Position numbers and translations under genes: made by a program
Notes under the pieces: generated by a model
Told to the model about the DNA's origin: nothing
What the model saw: the letters and a program-made list of their open reading frames with translations, nothing else
The model's database searches: none
NCBI RefSeq assembly: GCF_013240295.1
Contig: NZ_JABETK010000003.1
Span: 434,001-498,000, forward strand
Direction of reading: 5' to 3'
DNA: 64,000 nucleotides
Source: Neoaquamicrobium sediminum
Lineage (GTDB): Bacteria; Pseudomonadota; Alphaproteobacteria; Rhizobiales; Rhizobiaceae
In this document: positions 47,841 to 56,786 of the stretch, in pieces
Layout: each line of letters starts with the position of its first letter
Numbering within the stretch: position 1 is the stretch's first letter

Positions 47841-48659
47841 TTGTGTTGCAAACTTTTTGGCAAGAGCCTTGGGGCATGAGAGCGTCTCCATTTGTGGAGC
47901 GCGTTTCATGTTCAAAGGCCGTCACTTCGATCGCTCTGTGATCCTGCTCTGCGTACGGTGGTATCTCGCCTATGGCCTGAGCTTGCGAGATCTGAAGGAG
48001 ATGATGGCCGAGCGCGGCATCAGCATCGACCATTCGACGATCCATCGCTGGGTCGTGCACTTCTCGCCGGTGCTGCTGAAGCGGTTCAATCGCCGAAAGC
48101 GCTCCGTCGGAAGCAAGTGGCACATGGACGAGACCTATATCAAGGTCCGCGGCCAATGGATGTATCTCTACCGGGCCATCGACAGCGTCGGTGACACGGT
48201 CGAATTCTGGTTCAGTGAGCACCGCGACTTACCGGCGGCGAAGCGCTTCCTGCGCAAGGCTTTGCAGCACCACGGTCGGCCTGACCGTATCGTCATCGAC
48301 GGCAGCCAGACCAACCGGGAAGCGATCATTTCCTGCGACGCAGAGAGCCGCTTGAAGGATCGGTCACGGCGGGCCTTGGAGGCGATCCGCATCCGCAAAA
48401 GCCAATACCTCAATAATCGGATTGAACAGGACCACCGTCGCATCAAGCGCCGGATACGACCGATGTTGGGCTTCAAGTCATTCTCCTCGGCGGTCGTCAC
48501 TCTGGCCGGCATCGAGATGGTTCACATGATGCGCAAGCGACAGGGCCGTTTCGCATTCAACCCGGCCCCTTCTCTCAAAGAGCAGTTCCAGGCAATCGCC
48601 GCTTGAAGGGCGTCAGACGGAGCGTTTGCCTCTCACCTTCCCGGAAATTTGCAACACAA
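47841..48659 (+). mobile_element. IS6-family insertion sequence
   Basis: About 0.82 kb with terminal inverted repeats beginning TTGTGTTGCAAA (47841) and its complement at 48648-48659. The TGTTGCAAA core is typical of IS6-family ends. It carries one transposase. Different truncated genes flank the two sides (ImuB left, oxidoreductase right) and no 8-bp target repeat was seen. The IS probably took part in a deletion. Confidence 0.85.
47908..48606 (+). CDS. IS6-family transposase
   Basis: 232 residues, starting MFKGRHFDRSVILLCVRWYL. The HTH region has LSLRDLKEMMAERGISIDHS. The DDE core is WHMDETYIKVRGQWMYLYRA, RIVIDGSQTNREAIISCD and NNRIEQDHRRIKRRIRPMLG. It is complete and the right size for IS6 members, and it forms cointegrates by replicative transposition. 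Confidence 0.92.
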   Translation: MFKGRHFDRSVILLCVRWYLAYGLSLRDLKEMMAERGISIDHSTIHRWVVHFSPVLLKRFNRRKRSVGSKWHMDETYIKVRGQWMYLYRAIDSVGDTVEFWFSEHRDLPAAKRFLRKALQHHGRPDRIVIDGSQTNREAIISCDAESRLKDRSRRALEAIRIRKSQYLNNRIEQDHRRIKRRIRPMLGFKSFSSAVVTLAGIEMVHMMRKRQGRFAFNPAPSLKEQFQAIAA

Positions 48660-49859
48660 CCGCAACGAGCGCTTCGACGTCGACCTGACGCTCACGGTTC
48701 CTCTCGCCGCACATGCCTCGATCGAACCCCGCACGGCCGTGGCCCGGTTCGACGAGAATGGCGGCCTCGAAGTTTGGACAGGGACCCAGGATCCCTTCTT
48801 CGCCCGCAACAGCCTCGCCGACGCGTTCGGCCTCGGCCGGGACAAGGTGGTGGTCCGCGGCATGCGCATCGGCGGGGGTTCGGCGCCCGCACGATCGTTG
48901 CCGCGGAGATGGACGCGGCGCGGCTCGCGAAGCTCTGCGGACGCCCGGTCAAGGTGCAGTGGAGCCGGAGCGACGAATTCCGAGCGGGCTTCCATCGCCC
49001 TCCATCGTCGCACCGCCTTCGGCTTTCCGCGGACGCAAGCGGGCGGATCACCCACTGGCGCCACGCATTCCGGTCCGGGCACGTGATCTTCACCTCGGCA
49101 GCGATGGGCCCCGGACTGCAGTTTGCGACAAGCTTTACTGCAGACCCCGGCGTCGCGCGCGGCTCTGTGCCGCCCTATGCGGCGGATTCCACCCGCGTCG
49201 AATTTGAGGACGTCCGCCTGCCGGTCAAGACCGGTCCTTGGCGCGGGCTCGGCGCGGCGGCCAACAGTTGGGCGATCGAGACCGCCATCGACGCGCTGGC
49301 ACGGGCAAAAGGCATCGACCCGCTGGATATGCGCCTCAGGTCACTCTCGCCGCAACACGCAAGGCTGAGCGTGGTGCTTTCGGCAGCCGCCGAGATGGCC
49401 GGCTGGACCGTGCGGCCGAAGGACTCATCGGACGAAGGTTGGGGGCTAGCCTGCGGCATCTACAAGGACATGTCCTACGCAGCCGCGGTCGCGCGCGTGA
49501 CAAGGAGCGAGACCGGATACAGGGTGACGGGCCTGTGGTGCGCGCACGATTGCGGCCTGGTCGTCAATCCTGATCAGGTGCGGGCGCAGGTGGAAGGCAA
49601 TCTGGTCTGGGGGATCGGCATGGCATTGAAGGAGGAACTGCCCGTCGACGGCGGTCGCATCGTGCCCGAAAGCTTCTTCGACTATCCGCTGCCTGTGCTG
49701 TCGGATGTGCCGAACATTGAAATCCGCCTGATCGAGGGCAGCCCGCAGCCGACGGGCGCCGGGGAGACCGCGATCGTCTGCGGAACGGCCGCCGTCACCA
49801 ACGCCATCGCGGCCTTGTCCGGGCAGACGGTGACGAAGCTCCCCGTGCGGGCGGCCTGA
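48660..49859 (+). pseudogene. Molybdopterin-binding subunit of an aldehyde/xanthine-type dehydrogenase, 5'-truncated
   Basis: About 400 C-terminal codons. LTVPLAAHASIEPRTAVARF, GLEVWTGTQDPFFARNSLAD and DKVVVRGMRIGGGFGARTI belong to the IorB-like large subunit. WCAHDCGLVVNPDQVRAQVE, GNLVWGIGMALKEEL and PTGAGETAIVCGTAAVTNAI follow, the last with the catalytic Glu. The IS6 element has removed the first half. A frame break sits at the G run 48874-48878, cured by one base. No Fe-S or FAD partner is present. It is followed after 2 bases by the AraC regulator. Confidence 0.8.
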
Positions 49860-49861
49860 CC

Positions 49862-50800
49862 ATGGAGGATTTTGCCAGCGCGCCGGTTCTGGCGATGGTG
49901 CGCCGTTCTCTTGCGCGGCAATCGATAGCGGTGCCGGCGTTGACGGCAGCGGGAGAGCGGACCGTGGACCTTGCCGAGAAGCGGGCCCTGCTTGCCGGGG
50001 TTCTCGACGCGCACGGTCCGGAGGCGATCCTCAGGGTGGCCGACGTCGTTCCGGAATTCGCCGATCATCCAGTGGCCGGCGTGTTCGCGGGATGCCGGGC
50101 TCCAAGCGATGTGGTCGCAATCTGGATCGCGATAGAACGCTACTTCCATTCGCGGCATCGCACCCGTGTCGTCGACCGCGACGCGGACCGCATCGTCATG
50201 GAGCATTTCGACACGCGCGGATCGCCGATTTCGGCTGGCGAGAACCTTGCCGTGGCCGGGCTGATCCTGGGCATTCTCAGGTGGCGCGGGGCGCGCGATG
50301 CGGCGCTGCGCTTCGACGGCACGTCCAGTTTGCCTGATCCGCTCGCGACGGCGAAACGGACGCATCGCTGGACGATCGGCTGGACGGCATTCGAGCCTTT
50401 GCCACTTGCCCCTGAGAAGCAGGACGAAGTCCCGGTCCCGGCCGTCGATTTCTCGGGACGGGCCGTGTCAGATCCGCTCGTCGCGCGGCTGTTCGCCGAG
50501 CAGCTCGGCGCTCCACATGGTCGACGGGGAGCGGACGACATCGCCAGAGCGACGGGGCTCAGCCTGCGAACCCTTCAGCGGCGGCTTGCCGGGGCGGGCT
50601 GGTCACTGGGAGACATCGTAGCATCCGCACGCGTGCACAGCGCGACCCGCCTGCTGGCATCGACGAACACGCCACTCGCGCTTGTCGGCCTACTCGCCGG
50701 CTATAGCGACCAACCACATTTCCAGCGGGCGTTTCGTGCCGCGGTCGGGCCGACGCCGGCGGAATACCGAAAACTGGCCCGACCCGCACGATCCGTATGA
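49862..50800 (+). CDS. AraC-family transcriptional regulator
   Basis: 312 residues. The C-terminal 100 residues form the two HTH motifs (ADDIARATGLSLRTLQRRLA and ALVGLLAGYSDQPHFQRAFR, then AVGPTPAEYRKLARP). The N-terminal part resembles the arabinose-binding-like domain of the AraC_N/OruR type (YFHSRHRTRVVDRDADRIVM). It probably regulated the oxidoreductase directly upstream; the effector is unknown. Confidence 0.85.
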   Translation: MEDFASAPVLAMVRRSLARQSIAVPALTAAGERTVDLAEKRALLAGVLDAHGPEAILRVADVVPEFADHPVAGVFAGCRAPSDVVAIWIAIERYFHSRHRTRVVDRDADRIVMEHFDTRGSPISAGENLAVAGLILGILRWRGARDAALRFDGTSSLPDPLATAKRTHRWTIGWTAFEPLPLAPEKQDEVPVPAVDFSGRAVSDPLVARLFAEQLGAPHGRRGADDIARATGLSLRTLQRRLAGAGWSLGDIVASARVHSATRLLASTNTPLALVGLLAGYSDQPHFQRAFRAAVGPTPAEYRKLARPARSV

Positions 50801-50881
50801 TTTCGATGAGCAGGCGTCGTCGCCCGGCGAGGCGACTGCCGCGGAATAATCAGCCTCCGCGGCAGTGTAGATTGCCGAAGC

Positions 50882-51181
50882 TCAGTCGGGTTTCAGCTCG
50901 ATCGCGTCGGGATCGAACTCATCGAGCGCCTGCAGGATCGCCTGCTTGTTCGCGGTCGACTTTCCATTGGCGGCCCGCTCGACCACTGTGAACGTCTCGA
51001 TGCGGGGCTGGACGACCCAGGCCACCTTGATGTCGAACATAGGCAGGCGTTTGCGGACGAAGGATTCGAGCCTGCGGATCACGTCGGGATCCTCGAACCG
51101 CTCACCGTTCGGGGGAACGACGATGAGTGAGCCCGGCGGGTCGGATCCGCCGGGCCGCATGGGACGGTCGGCTTTCGCCAT
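50882..51181 (-). CDS. Hypothetical protein of the HupE/anchor-protein cluster
   Basis: 99 residues, soluble, starting MAKADRPMRPGGSDPPGSLI and ending ILQALDEFDPDAIELKPD. MFDIKVAWVVQPRIETFTVV is a likely beta segment. It lies 6 bases downstream of the membrane-anchor gene on the same strand, so the two are probably cotranscribed with hupE. No family assigned. Confidence 0.65.
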   Translation of the reverse strand: MAKADRPMRPGGSDPPGSLIVVPPNGERFEDPDVIRRLESFVRKRLPMFDIKVAWVVQPRIETFTVVERAANGKSTANKQAILQALDEFDPDAIELKPD

Positions 51182-51187
51182 CGCCGC

Positions 51188-51835
51188 CTACATCATCCGC
51201 TTGATGTCGGAATAGGCGCCGGTGGTCTTCAGCGTCACGGTGACGGGCGCGTCGGTGCGGTTGCGCCAGAACCAGCCGTGATTGCCGTCGAAGGCGGCTT
51301 CCAGCACGCCCTCGTCCTCGGCGACGCCGCGACCCTTCTCGTAGGAGATGTTCTCGCCGCCACCATCGCCATGGGTGTCGAAGTTCACGACGGCCCCGTT
51401 GGCGGTCCAAGCGTAGTTCGCCTGCGCGCCCTTGACCATCACGAGCTTGATCTCCGCGCCTTCACCTGGAGCCAGCGTCACCGACATTTCGTCGGAGCGC
51501 GTCTCCTGCGCATGCGCGGTGCCGACGAGGAACTCGGCATAGATGCGGTCGAGAAGACTCGAACCCTGCTGCGGCGCGGCAGGCGCAGCCGGAACTGCAT
51601 TCTGCTGGTCGCGGATGCGATCCTGTTCGGCTTCCTCGGCGATCTGGGTCTTGATCTCGCCCATCTCGGTGAGGCCGAGCGCGCCGCCGACCCCGGTCGG
51701 GTCGATGCCGTATTCGGACGGAAGAACGATCGCGACGAGGATGGCGATGGCCGCCACGATCGCGATGATCGTGGACTTCAGAAGCTGCGCCGAGGTCGGC
51801 AGTTCGGCGCGGGTGGGGGTGTCGGAATTGTACAT
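51188..51835 (-). CDS. Transmembrane anchor protein
   Basis: 215 residues. One N-terminal helix (STIIAIVAAIAILVAIVLPS) is followed by a low-complexity linker (AVPAAPAAPQQGSSLLD) and a beta-rich periplasmic domain (SVTLAPGEGAEIKLVMVKGA, YAWTANGAVVNFDTHGDGGG, FDGNHGWFWRNRTDAPVTVT). AGGAGAACTCAC precedes the ATG. It matches proteins usually annotated only as transmembrane anchor protein. The position next to hupE suggests a metal-uptake or efflux accessory. Confidence 0.75.
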   Translation of the reverse strand: MYNSDTPTRAELPTSAQLLKSTIIAIVAAIAILVAIVLPSEYGIDPTGVGGALGLTEMGEIKTQIAEEAEQDRIRDQQNAVPAAPAAPQQGSSLLDRIYAEFLVGTAHAQETRSDEMSVTLAPGEGAEIKLVMVKGAQANYAWTANGAVVNFDTHGDGGGENISYEKGRGVAEDEGVLEAAFDGNHGWFWRNRTDAPVTVTLKTTGAYSDIKRMM

Positions 51836-51850
51836 GTGAGTTCTCCTTGA

Positions 51851-52589
51851 TCAGGCGACGAAATAGCCGGTGAGCTGATATCCGATCAGCACGAACCCGG
51901 CGGTCATCATGAGGACGTTGGCGGTGTAGGCGTGTTTCCAGAAGCTCTGCGTGCGCCGCCAGTACCCCATCGCGATGAGGATCATGGCGAGCGCGATCAA
52001 CTGGCCGATCTCGACCCCGACATTGAAAGCGAGCAGGTTGGGCAGGAGCCCGTCCTGCGCGATGTCGTATTCCAGGATCTTGGTCGCGAGACCCAGCCCG
52101 TGGAAGAAGCCGAAGATGAGCGTGGCTGCCTTGGTGTTCGGCTGATAGCCGAACCAGCGCTGGAACGCGCCGAGGTTGTCGAGCGCCTTGTAGACGACTG
52201 ACAGGCCGATGATCGCGTCGATCAGGTAGGCGCTGACGTTCCAGCCGAAATACACGCCGAGGATCATCGTCGTCGAATGGCCGATGGCGAACAGGCTGAC
52301 ATAGATCGCGATGTGCTGCAGGCGGTAGAGGAAGAAGACCACGCCCAGCAGGAACAGCAGATGGTCGTATCCGGTGACCATGTGCTTGGCCCCGAGATAC
52401 ATGAACGGAATGAGGTGGACCCCCGTGATCTCCTGGATATAGCCCTTGTCCCCCTCGGCGACGGCGTGAGCCGCGGCAAGGCCGGTGGACAGGAGCATGG
52501 CCAGGACGACCGACCGACAGGATGGCCACCGTGAGGACGAACGGATCGCGCGCGGCGAACCGTCCGCCCTCGGGCGGATGAGATGTCAT
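51851..52589 (-). CDS. HupE/UreJ-family membrane protein (one frameshift)
   Basis: About 246 codons. The signal/anchor region MTSHPPEGGRFAARDPFVLT is in one frame. The core in the next frame starts MLLSTGLAAAHAVAEGDKGY. GAKHMVTGYDHLLFLLGVVF carries the HupE-type His/Asp motif, and IFGFFHGLGLATKILE follows later. The break lies in TCGGTCGGTCGTC (about 52515), perhaps a 4-base duplication of GGTC. HupE/UreJ proteins are nickel/cobalt permeases or secondary transporters. The neighbouring RcnR-like repressor and NicO exporter support a Ni/Co role. Confidence 0.78.
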
Positions 52590-52635
52590 GGTGTCGTTCC
52601 GAAATTGCAGTGAAGGATGACGGCCGAAGCCGAAG

Positions 52636-53013
52636 TCAGTCCATCATGCCGTTCGGGGAGGTCGGTCGCCGGGTGGGGTAGGCCGCGATGCGACGCGGTC
52701 GTCCGGCATTCCCGGACCCTGGTCGAGGGGAGCCGAAGCGGAAGCCGATCAGCACGGCGGCCGCCGGCGTGTCGTGGCTGTGATCGCCGACGTGGAAGCG
52801 GTCGTGGTCATGGCCCGAAGTCGCGGACGGTTCGTCCTCGTCGTCGTGGGAATGGCCGTGATGATCGTGCGAATGGCCGACATGGTCGCTCGCGACCGAT
52901 GCGATCTGCGTCAGGCCGGAAGGATCGGTGACAGGCGCGCAGAATCCCAGCACCGCCAGCGCGAGCAGGCAGATCAGCAGAGTCCTAGCGGTCGCGATTC
53001 GATCCGTCATCAT
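52636..53013 (-). CDS. His-rich secreted protein
   Basis: About 125 residues from the Met pair near 53013. A signal-like segment (RTLLICLLALAVLGFCAPVT) is followed by a His/Asp cluster (SDHVGHSHDHHGHSHDDEDE, then GHDHDRFHVGDHSHD). Such segments bind nickel, cobalt or zinc in the periplasm. It is divergent from the RcnR-like gene, and both can be controlled from the operator between them. The frame is also open upstream from a TTG at 53055. Confidence 0.7.
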   Translation of the reverse strand: MMTDRIATARTLLICLLALAVLGFCAPVTDPSGLTQIASVASDHVGHSHDHHGHSHDDEDEPSATSGHDHDRFHVGDHSHDTPAAAVLIGFRFGSPRPGSGNAGRPRRIAAYPTRRPTSPNGMMD

Positions 53014-53070
53014 CCCGAGCGGTATAAACGCACGGACAAGGCGAGGTAAAGGCAAAGCGGCAGTACAGGT

Positions 53071-53100
53071 TTGACACTATCCCTAGGGGAGGATAGGACA
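53071..53100. promoter_or_regulatory. Promoter and G-tract operator of the RcnR-like gene
   Basis: TTGACA (53071-53076) is a good -35 box. CTATCC (53077-53082) and GGATAG (53091-53096) form an inverted repeat around CTAGGGGA. RcnR/CsoR-family operators are short G/C-tracts with flanking A/T inverted repeats, which this resembles. A -10 box (TAGGAC) would overlap the repeat, so repressor binding would block transcription. Confidence 0.62.
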
Positions 53101-53105
53101 AAGTC

Positions 53106-53381
53106 ATGTCCGATCACCGCCACGCCTCCCATCCCGCCATCGTCAAGCGGCTCAAGCGCGCCGAAGGACACCTGCGCAGCGTCGTCGCCATGATCGAGGG
53201 CGGCAAGCCCTGCCTCGATATCGCCCAGCAGCTCCATGCGGTGGAGAAGGCGGTGGCGCAGGCCAAGCGCACGCTCATCCACGATCACCTCGACCACTGC
53301 CTGGATGAGACGGTCGGCCCGCTATCGCTCGAACAGCGCGGCTCGGTCGAAGAGTTCAGGGAAATCGCGAAGTACCTGTGA
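53106..53381 (+). CDS. RcnR/DmeR-like metal-responsive repressor (CsoR/RcnR family)
   Basis: 91 residues, an all-helical repressor. MSDHRHASHPAIVKRLKRAE starts helix 1. GGKPCLDIAQQLHAVEKAVA holds the conserved cysteine, and RTLIHDHLDHCLDE holds the His pair used by Ni/Co sensors (RcnR His60/His64) in place of the Cu sensor pattern. It likely represses the divergent His-rich/hupE genes and its own operon of transporters. Its TGA overlaps the next ATG. Confidence 0.87.
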   Translation: MSDHRHASHPAIVKRLKRAEGHLRSVVAMIEGGKPCLDIAQQLHAVEKAVAQAKRTLIHDHLDHCLDETVGPLSLEQRGSVEEFREIAKYL

Positions 53382-53788
53382 TGCGGCCTGTGTCTGCCAT
53401 CGACCGATTGAAACGCTGGGCCGCCGCTGTGAAGGTGGATGTCGTTGCGTTATGGCTCGCGGCGCGTGACCCCAGGGTGCCTTGGACCGCGAAGCTTCTC
53501 GCCGGCGCGGTCGCCGCCTATGCCCTCAGCCCGATCGACATCATTCCCGACTTCATTCCCGTGCTCGGCTATCTGGACGACCTGATCATCGTGCCGATCG
53601 GGATCGTGCTCGCGACGAAGCTCATCCCCGACGATCTGCTCCTGGAACTGCGTCGGGCGGCGGCCGGACGCATCAGGCCAGTCAGCCGGGCAGGCATTGT
53701 CATCGTCATCGCGGTGTGGCTGGCCGCAGCAGGCATCGGTCTCTGGCTGGTCTGGCCAATGACCGGCATCACGCGTCGCCTGGACTGA
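53381..53788 (+). CDS. YkvA-family (DUF1232) membrane protein
   Basis: 135 residues. The signature AKLLAGAVAAYALSPIDIIP then DFIPVLGYLDDLIIVPIGI is that of DUF1232/YkvA. A second hydrophobic helix (GIVIVIAVWLAAAGIGLWLV) ends the protein. The start ATG overlaps the repressor stop (TGATG). Its function is unknown, but genes of this family often sit beside metal regulators. Confidence 0.85.
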   Translation: MRPVSAIDRLKRWAAAVKVDVVALWLAARDPRVPWTAKLLAGAVAAYALSPIDIIPDFIPVLGYLDDLIIVPIGIVLATKLIPDDLLLELRRAAAGRIRPVSRAGIVIVIAVWLAAAGIGLWLVWPMTGITRRLD

Positions 53789-53802
53789 GAGGCTCATCGA
53801 TA

Positions 53803-55122
53803 ATGCTCGCCGTCCTCGCCAATCGCATTTACCGCCATCTGCTCGCTGCACAGGTGATCGCGCTCCTTGGCACAGGGCTCCTCACAGTGGCACTGGGGTT
53901 GCTCGCCTTCGAGCTTGCGGGAGAGAACGCCGGAGCAGTGCTGGGTACCGCGCTCGCGATCAAGATGATCGCCTATGTCGGCGTCGCGCCGATCGCGTCT
54001 GCCTTTGCCGAGCGGCTGCCGCGCCGGGCCATGCTGGTGGCGCTCGACCTCGTGCGCGCGGGCGTCGCGCTGTTCCTGCCCTTCGTCACCGAGGTCTGGC
54101 AGATCTACGTCCTGATCTTCGTGCTGCAATCGGCATCCGCCGGGTTCACGCCGACCTTCCAGGCGACGATCCCGGACGTGCTGCCGGACGAGAAGGACTA
54201 CACCCGCGCGCTATCGCTCTCGCGGCTAGCCTACGACCTCGAAAGCCTCGTCAGCCCGATGCTCGCGGCCGCCCTCCTGACTGTCATCTCCTTCCACAAC
54301 CTGTTCGCCGGGACGGTGGTCGGCTTCCTCGTCTCGGCAGCGCTGGTGGTCTCGGTCGTGCTGCCGAGCCCGAAATCGTCGATCCCGCGCGGCATCTATG
54401 ACCGCACGACCCGCGGCATCCGCATCTATCTCGCCACGCCGCGCCTCCGCGGGCTGCTGGCGATCAACATGGCGGTCGCGGCGGCAGGCGCCCTTGTGAT
54501 CGTCAACACGGTCGTCTACGTGCAGGCCGCCTTCGGCCTCGGCCAGAGCGACACGGCTCTGGCGCTGGCGGCCTTCGGCGGCGGCTCGATGCTGGTGGCG
54601 CTGGTCCTTCCGCGGCTTCTCGACAGCATCCCGGACCGGACCGCAATGCTTGCCGGCGCGTCGGCCCTGGCAGTTGCCACGCTGATCGCGGCCGCGATCC
54701 CATCCTATGGCTGGCTGCTGCCGCTCTGGTTCATCATCGGCGCAGGCTATTCGATGGCGCAGACTCCATCAGGGCGTCTCCTGCGGCGCTCGTCGCACGC
54801 GGAGGACCGCCCGGCGCTCTTCGCGGCCCAGTTCGCACTGTCGCATGCCTGCTGGCTGATCACCTATCCGCTCGCGGGCTGGGCGGGCGCGGCCTTCGGG
54901 CTTCCGGCGACGTCTGTGATCCTGGCCTTGATCGCGGGAAGCGCCGTGGCGGCAGCCGCATGGCTCTGGCCCGCCGACGATCCGGAGATCGTCGAGCATT
55001 CGCATGAGCGCCTGCCCGCCGGCCATCCGCACTGGAACGAGGGCATCGCCGACGGCCGCAACAGGCACGCCCACGCCTATGTCATCGACGACCTGCATTC
55101 CGCATGGCCGCATGCGCGGTGA
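53803..55122 (+). CDS. MFS transporter with His-rich C-terminus
   Basis: 439 residues with about twelve helices. Landmarks are RIYRHLLAAQVIALLGTGLL, SAFAERLPRRAMLVALDLVR and the cytosolic loop SPKSSIPRGIYDRTTRG. The C-terminus is unusually His-rich (EHSHERLPAGHPHWNEG, then RNRHAHAYVIDDLHSAWPHA), which fits a nickel/cobalt exporter of the NreB type. I chose the ATG at 53803; the frame is open far upstream in overlap with ykvA. Confidence 0.82.
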   Translation: MLAVLANRIYRHLLAAQVIALLGTGLLTVALGLLAFELAGENAGAVLGTALAIKMIAYVGVAPIASAFAERLPRRAMLVALDLVRAGVALFLPFVTEVWQIYVLIFVLQSASAGFTPTFQATIPDVLPDEKDYTRALSLSRLAYDLESLVSPMLAAALLTVISFHNLFAGTVVGFLVSAALVVSVVLPSPKSSIPRGIYDRTTRGIRIYLATPRLRGLLAINMAVAAAGALVIVNTVVYVQAAFGLGQSDTALALAAFGGGSMLVALVLPRLLDSIPDRTAMLAGASALAVATLIAAAIPSYGWLLPLWFIIGAGYSMAQTPSGRLLRRSSHAEDRPALFAAQFALSHACWLITYPLAGWAGAAFGLPATSVILALIAGSAVAAAAWLWPADDPEIVEHSHERLPAGHPHWNEGIADGRNRHAHAYVIDDLHSAWPHAR

Positions 55123-55151
55123 GATCGGCGGACGCGTCCGTCGCTGTCGCG

Positions 55152-55592
55152 ATGGATGACCTCGCCATTCTGGGCGGCCTGTTCGCCATCGCCTTCGTCG
55201 CGGCAACGATCCTTCCGGCGCAGTCGGAGGCGGCGCTGGTCGGATTACTAGTAGCCGGCGCTCAGGCCCCGGTCCTGCTGGTCGCCATTGCCAGCCTGGG
55301 CAACATCCTCGGCGCGGTCCTCAACTGGGCGCTCGGACGCGGCGTCGAGCGGTTCCGCGACTGCAAGTGGTTCCCGGTCAGCGCGGCGTCTCTCGATCGC
55401 GCGACCGGGTGGTATCGGCGCTGGGGCCGGTGGAGCCTGCTGCTGTCCTGGGCGCCGATCGGCGGCGACGCGCTGACGGTCGCAGCAGGAGTCCTACGCG
55501 AGCCGCTGTGGAGCTTCGTCGCCCTGGTCTCGATCGCCAAGACGGCGCGCTATGTAGTGCTCGCCGCGGCCACGCTGGGCGTGCTCGCATGA
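55152..55592 (+). CDS. YqaA-family membrane protein (DedA-like)
   Basis: 146 residues from MDDLAILGGLFAIAFVAATI. Motifs ILPAQSEAALVGLLVAGAQ, NILGAVLNWALGRGVERFRD and WGRWSLLLSWAPIGGDALTV are those of YqaA proteins (SNARE-associated/DedA superfamily). An upstream ATG at 55104 is possible. It overlaps the nicO start by 4 bases. The family is frequently linked to nickel/cobalt exporters; the mechanism is unknown. Confidence 0.8.
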   Translation: MDDLAILGGLFAIAFVAATILPAQSEAALVGLLVAGAQAPVLLVAIASLGNILGAVLNWALGRGVERFRDCKWFPVSAASLDRATGWYRRWGRWSLLLSWAPIGGDALTVAAGVLREPLWSFVALVSIAKTARYVVLAAATLGVLA

Positions 55593-56308
55593 TGGGCCTG
55601 TTTCAAGACCTCGTCGCCATCCAGCGCGAGATCTACCTCGCCTTCGCCGACCGGATCGGCGACTTCGCGAAGTCGGGCGACTGGACGCTGCTCGCCGCCT
55701 ATCTGCCGATGGGAATCCTGTTCGGCACAGTGCATGCGCTGACGCCGGGACACAGCAAGGCGGTGCTGGCAACCTATCTGACCGCGTCGACGGCTAGTGT
55801 GCCTCGCGGACTGGCAGTATCGCTCATTCTCTCCTTCGTGCATGTCGGCATGTCCGTGCTGATCGCGCTCCTCTCGCTTCCTCTCGTCTCGGTCGCGCTC
55901 GGCAGCGTCGGCCGCGCGCCGCTGCTCGAAGACATCAGTCGCGGGCTGCTTGGCGTGATCGGCCTGTGGATGCTCTGGCAAGGACTCCGTGGCACCGGCC
56001 ATGCGCATGGCCAGGGGATGGCGGCAGGATTCGCCGCCGGGCTGATCCCGTGCCCACTGACGCTGTTCGTCATGACCTTCGCGATCACGCGCGGCGTGCC
56101 GGAGGCGGGCGTCGCCTTCGCCGCGGTGATGATGATCGGAGTTGCGCTGGTGCTCGGCGCGGTGGCGCTTGCGGCAGTCCTGTTCCGCCGACAACTCCTG
56201 CGGCTGCTCGCGACGCGGCCACGTGCCGTCGTCGCGGTCACGCGTTCGATCCAGGTGCTCGCCGGGCTGGTTCTGGTGATCGTCGCGGCAAATGCGATCG
56301 GCAGCTGA
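55589..56308 (+). CDS. NicO-family nickel/cobalt exporter (RcnA-like)
   Basis: 239 residues with six helices. GTVHALTPGHSKAVLATYL contains the HxxTPGH signature of NicO/RcnA, and AAGFAAGLIPCPLTLFVMTF the second conserved block. A short His loop (GTGHAHGQG) lies between the halves. It exports Ni(II)/Co(II) across the inner membrane. It is the last gene of the unit headed by the RcnR-like repressor. Confidence 0.88.
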   Translation: MMGLFQDLVAIQREIYLAFADRIGDFAKSGDWTLLAAYLPMGILFGTVHALTPGHSKAVLATYLTASTASVPRGLAVSLILSFVHVGMSVLIALLSLPLVSVALGSVGRAPLLEDISRGLLGVIGLWMLWQGLRGTGHAHGQGMAAGFAAGLIPCPLTLFVMTFAITRGVPEAGVAFAAVMMIGVALVLGAVALAAVLFRRQLLRLLATRPRAVVAVTRSIQVLAGLVLVIVAANAIGS

Positions 56309-56423
56309 CGCGCTTGACAGATCGGTGTCGGTGGGGCGACAAGGCGTCCATGGGGACTGCGGTCTCCCCACGAGGCTCCGGCCCAAGAATCGCGTCCATC
56401 AACCCGGCAACGGAGGACGCGCC

Positions 56424-56635
56424 ATGCCATCTCCCACACCATATCCGTCGACAAGCTCGCCCGCCTGCGGAACACCCGGCTGTCCGGCTTTGATTGATGT
56501 TCGGACCGACGAGGACTTTGCCGCCGATCCGCGGCTGGTTCCCGGATTGGTCCGGAGGCCTCACACATCCGTCCCCGACTGGAGCGGCAGCCTGGGCTCC
56601 TCGTCCGCGATCGCCATCTGCCAGAAGGGCAGGAA
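56424..56635 (+). pseudogene. Rhodanese-domain fragment of a chromate-resistance-type protein
   Basis: Translation gives CPALIDVRTDEDFAADPRLV and RRPHTSVPDW, then AIAICQKGRN. These are the opening and active-site Cys loop (ICQKG) of the rhodanese domain found in ChrB-associated sulfurtransferases. Upstream residues look frame-damaged, and an IS21-type end at 56636 cuts the gene after the active-site loop. Confidence 0.6.
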
Positions 56636-56692
56636 TGTTGATTTCCGCTGAGAGCTGACCCGGGATTTTCGCCGAGAAGTGACCCGCCTTCA
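56636..56692 (+). mobile_element. Terminal fragment of another IS21-family element
   Basis: Starts TGTTGATTTCCGCTGAGAGC and contains two related units (TTTCCGCTGAGAGCTGACCC and TTTTCGCCGAGAAGTGACCC), the repeated-end structure of IS21 elements. No IS21 genes follow; the fourth Tn3 begins 50 bases later. Confidence 0.6.
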
Positions 56693-56742
56693 TGTATGGT
56701 TTGGGTCTTAGGTTTTGGTCAAGAGGCGGCTTTCTCCTTCTT

Positions 56743-56780
56743 GGCATCGGTACATTATTGGGACACAGATATACGGTAGA
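56743..56780 (+). repeat. Left inverted repeat of the fourth Tn3
   Basis: Matches the complement of 61797-61834; the central run of about 25 bases is identical. Confidence 0.85.
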
Positions 56781-56786
56781 CAGGCT

